Below, piece after piece: positions 7,536-12,857 of a DNA stretch of 12,857 bases; the stretch's first letter is position 1; each line of letters starts with the position of its first letter. Origin of the DNA: Chitinophaga pinensis (GTDB taxonomy: Bacteria; Bacteroidota; Bacteroidia; UKL13-3). Location: the NCBI GenBank assembly GCA_943323675.2, contig CALPIR020000052.1, positions 1-12,857 of the forward strand. Direction: 5' to 3'. The position numbers were made by a program, and so were the translations under genes. The notes below the pieces were generated by a model, which worked only from the letters and a program-made list of their open reading frames with translations, was not told where the DNA came from and ran no database searches.

Positions 7536-7539
7536 GCTC

Positions 7540-7547
7540 CAAAAATA
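7540..7547 (-). promoter_or_regulatory. Candidate -7 box of the rocD-hutH operon
   Basis: Read on the minus strand this is TATTTTTG, matching TAnnTTTG exactly, 4 nt before the ATG at 7535. Transcription from here would begin close to that codon, giving a nearly leaderless message or using the ATG at 7514. The only upstream TTG (7562-7564) is 14 nt away, closer than the usual 19-21, so the promoter is incomplete. Confidence 0.4.
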
Positions 7548-7611
7548 GGCCAATTAAGCCGCAATTAAAAACCTTGTATTGGGCATGCTTAATCGGTCAT
7601 TTTTATAAATA

Positions 7612-7647
7612 AAAAGACTTGATAAACCGTGGCTTATCAAGTCTTTT
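7612..7647 (-). terminator. Rho-independent terminator of the OmpA-family gene
   Basis: The arms AAAAGACTTGATAA (7612-7625) and TTATCAAGTCTTTT (7634-7647) pair perfectly over 14 bp around an 8-nt loop. On the minus strand the stem is followed by TTTTTATTTATAAAA. It starts 24 bp after the stop of the OmpA-family gene and separates it from rocD. The stem is AT-richer than the other two terminators in the window. Confidence 0.85.
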
Positions 7648-7671
7648 GCGTTGAAATGAATGGGAAGTAAA

Positions 7672-8628
7672 TTACCTTCTGTTCTTTTCAATTAATTTAT
7701 ACAATTCATCCAATTTTGGAGAAAGGATAATTTCTGTTCTACGGTTTTTAGCACGGCCTTCAACTGTTTCGTTGCTTGCTTTTGGATAAAACTCTGCTCT
7801 ACCTGCTGCTTCTAATCGCTTAGGATTTACGCCATGTTCGTTGCTTAACAACCTAACAATGCTTAAAGCCCTATCAGCACTTAAAGCCCAATTATCTTCG
7901 TACTTAGCTGTTTTAATTGGAATATTATCCGTGTGTCCTTCAATTAATACGTCAATATCCGTATTTTTATTCAGTACATCAGCCAATGTTTTAATCGCAT
8001 CTAAACCTTTTTCTTCAATAGCTGCGCTACCTGATTTAAACAACAATTTATCACTTAACGATACATACACTTTACCGTTCTTCATTTCTACACTAATCTC
8101 ATCAGATTTAAAGGCCAACAATGCCCGTTTTACGGTATTGTTCAATGCATTTAACAATGAATCTTGCTTGTTAATAATCGCTTGCAATTCTGCTAAACGT
8201 TTTTCTCTTGCTTCTAATTCTTCGGCCTTAATTTTAAGTGCGTTGTTAAAACGTTCCGCATCGTTTAAACTTTTCTTCATAAGTTCATTATACTTTGCAT
8301 TTAGCTCCGCATACTGCGCTTTAAGATCGTTGTTTTTTGATGTACAATCGTTGTATTTCGATGTTAATGCTTTGTATAACGAATCTAGGTAGCGATACTC
8401 CATACCACGTTGGGTTGTATCTTTATTAAAAGCTACTGTTAAATCGTTTAGCGAATCGCGTTGGTTTAACGATTTTTTTAAGCGTTTTGATGTAAAGAAA
8501 TTATATGATTTTTCTTTAAACGTTTTTGGCTCTTCGTAAATAGATTTAGGGTCTTCTATTTGGCCGAAAACGTTTTTACTAAACAAGATAGCCGATATAG
8601 CTAAGGCTGTTATAATTATTTTCTTCAT
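7672..8628 (-). CDS. Secreted OmpA-family protein with coiled coil
   Basis: This 318-residue protein would anchor the outer envelope to peptidoglycan. It begins with a Sec signal peptide (MKKIIITALAISAILFSKNVFG, cleavage probably before Q23). No Cys follows, so it is not a lipoprotein. A charged, heptad-like stretch at about 80-165 (DLKAQYAELNAKYNELMKK and KAEELEAREKRLAELQA) predicts a coiled coil. The OmpA/MotB-like domain fills about 185-305: LLFKSGSAAI (195-204), DVLIEGHTDNIPI (226-238), NWALSADRALSIVRLL (246-261), GRAEFYP (276-282) and AKNRRTEI (293-300). Asp249-equivalent LSADRA and the NRRTEI arginines are the expected peptidoglycan contacts. There is no beta-barrel domain. It is flanked by terminators on both sides, so it is monocistronic. 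The architecture matches generic Bacteroidota OmpA-family proteins; it is too short to be a GldM-type or porin-type OmpA. Confidence 0.85.
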   Translation of the reverse strand: MKKIIITALAISAILFSKNVFGQIEDPKSIYEEPKTFKEKSYNFFTSKRLKKSLNQRDSLNDLTVAFNKDTTQRGMEYRYLDSLYKALTSKYNDCTSKNNDLKAQYAELNAKYNELMKKSLNDAERFNNALKIKAEELEAREKRLAELQAIINKQDSLLNALNNTVKRALLAFKSDEISVEMKNGKVYVSLSDKLLFKSGSAAIEEKGLDAIKTLADVLNKNTDIDVLIEGHTDNIPIKTAKYEDNWALSADRALSIVRLLSNEHGVNPKRLEAAGRAEFYPKASNETVEGRAKNRRTEIILSPKLDELYKLIEKNRR

Positions 8629-8726
8629 GCGTGCACTTTAAGTTTAAAATGCAAAATTCAACTAAATTTCGGGTTTAGCATATGCGAGTTATTCGCAAAT
8701 AAACGCTGTTGTATAGCATAGTGAAC

Positions 8727-8767
8727 AAAAACAAAAAGCCCCGCTATTTGCGGGGCTTTTTGTTTTT
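8727..8767 (-). terminator. Strong rho-independent terminator of secDF
   Basis: A perfect 18-bp stem: AAAAACAAAAAGCCCCGC (8727-8744) pairs with 8750-8767 around a 5-nt loop. The core is seven G:C pairs, and the A/T flanks give a U-tract in either direction. It lies 19 bp beyond the secDF stop. No plus-strand gene ends here, so its symmetry is probably only useful for secDF and for shielding the ompA-like promoter region at 8629-8726. Confidence 0.93.
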
Positions 8768-8786
8768 ATTATTATAAGGCTCGTGA

Positions 8787-11732
8787 TTATTCAGCCTTAT
8801 TTTTTTTATCGAAATCAATTACAATTGGTGTTGCAATTGCAATAGAAGAGTAAGTACCAAACACGATACCAACTAATAAAGCAAAGGTAAATCCTTTTAT
8901 TACTTCACCTCCAAATATAAATAATACCACCGCAACCATAAACACGGTTAATGAGGTAATTATTGTGCGGCTTAAAGTAATATTAAGCGCCTTATTAATT
9001 ACAATACCTTGTTTTTCGGTTTTGTTTTCTGCTAAGTTCTCGCGAATACGATCGAACACAACCACAGTATCATTAATAGAGAAACCAATAATGGTTAATA
9101 TGGCTGCAATAAAGTTTTGATCTACTTCCATTGGGAATGGCAAGATGCCATCAAAAATTGAGTATAAACCTAACATCATTAACACGTCATGTGTTAAAGC
9201 TATTATTGCTCCCAATGCATATTGCCATTTGCGGAAACGAATTAAAATATACAAACCAATACCTAACAAGGCTATAATTGCTGCCCAGAAAGATGCTACC
9301 TTGATATCGTTTGCAATGGTTGGTCCAACTTTGGCAGAACTTAATATCTTACTTGTTCCGCCTAATGCGGTTAAACCTTCGTTTAATTTTGATTCTACAA
9401 GTTCGCTGGTGTTTGCACCTGTTTCGTTTATTAAATAGGTGGTAGTAATTTTATACTTGGTATCGCTGCCATAAGTTTTAACTTCTGGTGCATTTCCAAA
9501 AGGAGCTGTTAACTTTTCACGAATTTCGTTTTGGCCAACTGATTTGTCAAACTCCACTACATACGTCCAACCACCTTTAAAATCTACCCCAAGTGTAAAT
9601 CCTTTGGTAAAAATAGAAACTAAACCTGCTAAAATTAATACACTAGATAATATGTAGAACTTAGAGCGGTTACCAACAAAGTTGTAATTTAAATTCTGGA
9701 ATAAGCCTTTTGAAAATCCGGTAACATAATTGATCACTTTACCTTTTTCTAATTGCCACTCTGTAATTACACGAGATAATAATACAGCGGTAAACATTGA
9801 AGATAAAATACCAATTATTAAAGTAATAGCAAATCCTTGAACAGGACCTGTACCAAAACTATACAATACAAAACCTGCTAATAGGGTTGTTAAATTTGCA
9901 TCTATAATTGACGATGCTGCATGAGCATACCCATCAGAAACTGCATTTTTTAAACTGCGTGAATTATGAGCTAATTCTTCTTTTATACGTTCGTTAATTA
10001 AAACGTTTGCATCAACTGCCATACCAATGGTTAACACGATACCTGCAATACCTGGTAATGTTAGTGCCGCACCTAAGCTGGCCAACACACCCATGATGAA
10101 AAATACGTTAGCCAATACCGCGATATCAGCAATGTAACCGCTGTTGCCATAGTAAACCACCATGAATATTAATATTACAATGGTAGCTATTACCATACTC
10201 CAAAGACCTTGGTTAATACTTTCGGCTCCTAAAGTTGGTCCTACTACTGCTTCTTCAACAATACGTGTAGGAGCAGGTAATTTACCCGCTTTTAATATAT
10301 TAGCTAAATCGCCTGCTTCTTCGCTGGTAAAGTTACCGTTAATTGAAGAACGGCCGTTTGGAATTTCGTTTTGTACGTTTGGTGATGAGTAAACTAAATC
10401 ATCCAACACAATTGCAATAGAACGACCAATGTTTGCTTTGGTTAAGTTTTTCCAAATGCGAGCACCATCAGCGTTCATGCTCATGCTTACTTCTATTTCG
10501 CCATTTTGGCCAATGTCTCTGCGTGCATCAATTACTTTATCGCCTTCTAATTGTGCGCCACCATTCATTGAAGTTTTCACTGCATGTAACATCACTACAT
10601 CACCATTATCACCAATGGCTTTGCTTTCCCATAAAAATTTAATGTTATTAGGTAATGAATTACGAACTTCAGCACGTTCTAATAACGCATTTACCTTTGC
10701 AGTATCTCTAATAGATGACATACCACAAATAGAACCACGTTCAGCTAACATTCCTTTTTCGTCAGCGTTAGGACGCAATACAGCAAACAATGGATTTTCT
10801 TTGGTAAAGTTTTCTATTTTCTTTTGGGTTGAATCAGCACCTGCACTTACAGTGGTATCTGTTGCTTTTTTAGTTCCAGATAAGCCAGCTAATGCGCTGC
10901 TTTTTTGTGTGGTATCTGTGCTGTTGCTATCAACCGCTGTTGATATTGAGCCTGACCCATTTGCTTTTGCAAGAATGGTATTTGCATCAGATAAGTATTT
11001 AAATGCTTCAGGATTAGTAAACGTTTCGTAGAACTCTAATTTAGCAGATCCTTGTAATAATTTACGAACACGAGCAGGATTATCAACGCCTGGTAATTCA
11101 ACCAAAATACGGCCGCTGCCTTCTAATTTTTGAATGTTAGGTTGTGTTACACCAAATTTGTCAATACGAGCACGTAAAATTTGAAACGAACGATCGATTG
11201 CTTGATTGGCTTCCTCTCTGATATAAGTAATAACTTCAGTGTTTGTTGATGAAGGTTTTACTTTTTCTTTGTTGGTTTGATTTGCAAACACAGAAGCTAA
11301 TTTACCCTCAGGGGCCAATTCAGCATATGTTTCACCAAATAGGGTAACGTAATCTTTTTGACTGGTTTTGATTTTTTCGTTAGTTACTTCAATGGCTTTG
11401 TTAAATGTGGCATCAGAGTTATTGTTCGATAATGATTTAATCAAATCACCAAGTGAAACTTCTAATGTTACGTTCATACCACCTTGTAAGTCTAAGCCTA
11501 AGTTTAACTCACGCTCTTTGCACTCTAGGTAGGTAAATTTTTTAAAGCCTAAGTTAACTAATGGCTCGCGAGCAATAGAATCTAAATATGCTCTTTCTTT
11601 AACAGCATCGCCATTGGCAAACTCTTTTGCCGTTTGTTCTGCACGGTAAGTAAACCAGGTAAATGATAACTGGAATAAACATACCACTGTAAGTGCGATT
11701 GCGAATAACTTAATTGCGCCTTTACTTTTCAT
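8787..11732 (-). CDS. secDF: Fused protein translocase subunits SecD-SecF
   Basis: This 981-residue inner-membrane protein uses the proton gradient to pull exported proteins through SecYEG. It joins SecD and SecF, each of six membrane helices, in one chain. SecD half: helix at 8-27, LGLDLQGG (78-85), the P1 periplasmic region with ARIDKFGV (188-195) and RILVELPGV (208-216), the ANILKAGKLPAPT region (477-489), five helices from about 511, and IGMAVDANVLINERIKEE (569-586). SecF half: helix about 692-708, GVDFKGG (715-721), VGPTIANDI (802-810), then helices with IIGFSINDTVVVFDRIREN (881-899). Residues about 253-310 are a low-complexity Ser/Thr/Ala insert (for example STDTTQKSSALAGLSG) within P1. 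Fused SecDF of 950-1000 residues is usual in Bacteroidota. The ATG at 11732 follows AGAAAG, a weak binding site, and a convincing promoter lies 58 bp upstream. Confidence 0.97.
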   Translation of the reverse strand: MKSKGAIKLFAIALTVVCLFQLSFTWFTYRAEQTAKEFANGDAVKERAYLDSIAREPLVNLGFKKFTYLECKERELNLGLDLQGGMNVTLEVSLGDLIKSLSNNNSDATFNKAIEVTNEKIKTSQKDYVTLFGETYAELAPEGKLASVFANQTNKEKVKPSSTNTEVITYIREEANQAIDRSFQILRARIDKFGVTQPNIQKLEGSGRILVELPGVDNPARVRKLLQGSAKLEFYETFTNPEAFKYLSDANTILAKANGSGSISTAVDSNSTDTTQKSSALAGLSGTKKATDTTVSAGADSTQKKIENFTKENPLFAVLRPNADEKGMLAERGSICGMSSIRDTAKVNALLERAEVRNSLPNNIKFLWESKAIGDNGDVVMLHAVKTSMNGGAQLEGDKVIDARRDIGQNGEIEVSMSMNADGARIWKNLTKANIGRSIAIVLDDLVYSSPNVQNEIPNGRSSINGNFTSEEAGDLANILKAGKLPAPTRIVEEAVVGPTLGAESINQGLWSMVIATIVILIFMVVYYGNSGYIADIAVLANVFFIMGVLASLGAALTLPGIAGIVLTIGMAVDANVLINERIKEELAHNSRSLKNAVSDGYAHAASSIIDANLTTLLAGFVLYSFGTGPVQGFAITLIIGILSSMFTAVLLSRVITEWQLEKGKVINYVTGFSKGLFQNLNYNFVGNRSKFYILSSVLILAGLVSIFTKGFTLGVDFKGGWTYVVEFDKSVGQNEIREKLTAPFGNAPEVKTYGSDTKYKITTTYLINETGANTSELVESKLNEGLTALGGTSKILSSAKVGPTIANDIKVASFWAAIIALLGIGLYILIRFRKWQYALGAIIALTHDVLMMLGLYSIFDGILPFPMEVDQNFIAAILTIIGFSINDTVVVFDRIRENLAENKTEKQGIVINKALNITLSRTIITSLTVFMVAVVLFIFGGEVIKGFTFALLVGIVFGTYSSIAIATPIVIDFDKKNKAE

Positions 11733-11789
11733 CTTTCTATGTTAGTGTTATAATTTAATTTGCTCGTATTTGAAATATTGCCAAGTGGG

Positions 11790-11820
11790 CAAATATAACC
11801 GCTCAGTCATATTTTTACAA
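11790..11820 (-). promoter_or_regulatory. Promoter of secDF, Bacteroidota sigma type
   Basis: On the minus strand, TTG (11818-11820) is followed after 20 nt by TATATTTG (11790-11797), an exact TAnnTTTG. Element identity and spacing match the Bacteroidota -33/-7 consensus. The predicted start is near 11783, leaving a leader of roughly 50 nt before the secDF ATG. It lies in the gap after the kinase gene, where I see no terminator, so secDF may also receive read-through. Confidence 0.65.
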
Positions 11821-11861
11821 CCTTTATTAAAAAACAATTTAAGTGTTGATTAACAGTTGGT

Positions 11862-12515
11862 TTAAGGGTTTTTGATGCTTGCGGGGTTGTTTAATGGATT
11901 AATCAATTTCCACCTGAAATGGTCTTCAACAACTTTTAAACTGTTGTTAAAATGCGCATTGTTGTTAATGATGATGTCTGCTTGCTCTTTATAAGGCTCA
12001 AGGTATTTCCTAAAAGCGGGCATAACATGATTATTCCATTGGTATTGGACAAAATCAGCTGGAATGTTCCGTTCCAAAGTATCTCGCTTTAACCTTCGCT
12101 GCAATTGTAAATCCTCATTAGCTTCTATGAAAAGTTTCAAGTTAAAGTGAGACGATATATCCTCTCTGTAAAATATAAAAAGCCCCTCTATAATCACAAT
12201 TGGGGCTGATTCAAATTCAAGCCAATCGCCCATTTGTTCCTCGTGTTGAAAACGGTATTCCCTTCGTCTAACTGTTTCACCTAAAGACAACTTAATGATA
12301 TCATTTTTAAAAGCATCCAAATCAATACAATCTGGTAGGTCATAGTTAATATGACCGTTTTCATCTTTTGCTTGCTCTCCAGCAGGCCTATAATAATTGT
12401 CCTGAGAGAGTATACATACTTCTTTTGGGCCAAATAAATTACCGATTTCACGCAAAAAACTTGTTTTACCACTGGCGCTTCCTCCTGTAATACCTACTAA
12501 ATAAGGTTTATTCAT
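11862..12515 (-). CDS. udk: Uridine kinase family protein
   Basis: A 217-residue P-loop kinase that would phosphorylate uridine (and perhaps cytidine) in pyrimidine salvage. The Walker A loop GGSASGKT is at 11-18. SQDNYYRP (37-44) supplies the catalytic Asp39 and Tyr42. NYDLPDCIDLDAF (57-69) is the nucleoside-binding segment, YRFQHEEQ (87-94) carries His91, VIIEGLFIFY (107-116) is the Walker B-like strand, and RRLKRDTLERN (140-150) is the lid with its arginines. In most uridine kinases the nucleoside segment reads (F/Y)DHPDAFD; here the His is Leu60, although the neighbouring Tyr and Asp remain. The C-terminus (WNNHVMPAFRKYLEPYKEQADIII) follows the family. It is shorter at the C-end than kinase-UPRT fusions. 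The start at 12515 puts the P-loop at the usual distance from the N-terminus. It is divergent from the TetR gene. A TATATTTC one-mismatch -7 box lies at 12566-12573. Confidence 0.85.
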   Translation of the reverse strand: MNKPYLVGITGGSASGKTSFLREIGNLFGPKEVCILSQDNYYRPAGEQAKDENGHINYDLPDCIDLDAFKNDIIKLSLGETVRRREYRFQHEEQMGDWLEFESAPIVIIEGLFIFYREDISSHFNLKLFIEANEDLQLQRRLKRDTLERNIPADFVQYQWNNHVMPAFRKYLEPYKEQADIIINNNAHFNNSLKVVEDHFRWKLINPLNNPASIKNP

Positions 12516-12641
12516 GTTTAATTCTATTAACCTTTAAATACAGCCTGCAATTAGCCACTTTGATTGAAATATAACAAGCATATTATACATTAATTAGCAA
12601 TTCATCAATTAAATTACTTATCCCGAAACTTTTGAGCCATT

Positions 12642-12669
12642 GGAAACGTTTATTGAAAAAATAGTTTCC
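12642..12669. repeat. Spaced inverted repeat GGAAAC-N16-GTTTCC before the TetR gene
   Basis: Six-base arms at 12642-12647 and 12664-12669 form a 28-bp dyad about 43 bp upstream of the TetR-family start. The length is in the range of TetR operators, and such regulators often control themselves and a divergent neighbour. The arms are short and could be chance. A one-mismatch -7 box, TATCTTCG, lies at 12687-12694 just downstream. Confidence 0.25.
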
Positions 12670-12711
12670 TAAGTCGAAATTCAAACTATCTTCGCATGCG
12701 ATTTTTTTAAG

Positions 12712-12857
12712 ATGAGTGAAATTAAAGATAAAATATTAACAGAAGCTGAGCTGCTTTTCATGCGTTATGGGTTTAAAAGCATAACCATGGATGACGTAGC
12801 ACGAGAACTAGGTATATCTAAGAAAACACTTTATCAGTTTTTTACAGATAAAAATGA
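12712..12857 (+). CDS. TetR/AcrR-family transcriptional regulator, N-terminal fragment
   Basis: Partial gene: ATG at 12712-12714, open to the right edge, 48 codons. The visible part is the DNA-binding domain. MSEIKDKILTEAELLFMRYGF (helix 1) leads to SITMDDVARELGISK (helix 2 and turn) and KTLYQFFTDKNE (recognition helix and the K-E region), which is the TetR_N pattern. The ligand-binding domain, and with it any clue to the inducer, is cut off. It is divergent from the uridine kinase across 196 bp. Its targets are unknown and may lie to the right of the window. Confidence 0.88.
   Translation, partial: MSEIKDKILTEAELLFMRYGFKSITMDDVARELGISKKTLYQFFTDKN

Noticed and set aside
7536..7553. TTG-initiated N-terminal extension of rocD (MAYFWS)
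   Set aside because: The TTG lies upstream of the likely -7 box, there is no ribosome binding site, and the extra residues are not expected in the family.
7841..8392. 183-codon open frame on the plus strand
   Set aside because: Antisense to the OmpA-family gene, and rich in Ser/Leu/Asn as expected for the complement of a Lys/Glu-rich coiled coil. No evidence that it is expressed.
10429..11031. 200-codon open frame on the plus strand
   Set aside because: It lies wholly antisense to secDF, whose motifs are continuous through this region. The frame has no recognisable domain and no promoter, and is a shadow of the real gene's codon use.
11821..11861. Terminator after udk
   Set aside because: There is a T-run on the minus strand, but the best stem I can find before it is 4 bp (TGTT/AACA), too weak to call.
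1..12857. CRISPR arrays, insertion sequences, tRNA genes, att sites, toxin-antitoxin or defence genes
   Set aside because: None seen on either strand. The genes are housekeeping or metabolic with uniform AT-rich composition, and the gaps are short.

Overview
The window looks like ordinary chromosome from a member of the Bacteroidota. The sequence supports this in several ways: AT-rich DNA; promoter -7 boxes of the TAnnTTTG type; start codons with little or no Shine-Dalgarno; secD and secF fused into one gene; and the alpha and beta halves of a 2-oxoacid dehydrogenase E1 fused into one gene. I cannot name a genus. No tRNA, rRNA, CRISPR array, insertion sequence or prophage was seen. No stretch without a gene exceeds 240 bp.

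Layout, left to right. (1) 1-2420, minus strand: a two-domain universal stress protein is followed after 19 bp by a CPA2-type cation/proton antiporter. After a further 65 bp comes the 5' end of a secreted protein, probably an M1-family peptidase, which runs off the left edge. (2) 2421-2656: a divergent control region with two inverted repeats and several -7-like boxes. (3) 2657-4708, plus strand: a fused E1 dehydrogenase. (4) 4728-4763: a 16-bp-stem terminator serving the E1 gene and, from the other side, hutH. (5) 4785-7535, minus strand: ornithine aminotransferase (rocD) followed 15 bp later by histidine ammonia-lyase (hutH), an apparent amino-acid-catabolism operon. (6) 7672-8628, minus strand: a secreted coiled-coil OmpA-family protein with its own terminator. 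(7) 8787-11732, minus strand: the SecDF fusion, with the clearest promoter and the strongest terminator in the window. (8) 11862-12515, minus strand: a uridine kinase. (9) 12712 to the right edge, plus strand: the N-terminus of a TetR-family regulator, divergent from the kinase.

How the genes work together. The stress protein and antiporter probably form one ion or pH homeostasis unit. RocD and HutH feed ornithine and histidine towards glutamate. E1 would supply acyl groups to an E2/E3 complex encoded elsewhere. SecDF drives export and would help move the signal-peptide proteins encoded here. I found no previously undescribed system. The points most worth a second look are the repeat-rich control region before the E1 gene, the -7 boxes lying almost on start codons, the degenerate nucleotide-binding loops of the stress protein, and the Ser/Thr-rich insert in SecDF.
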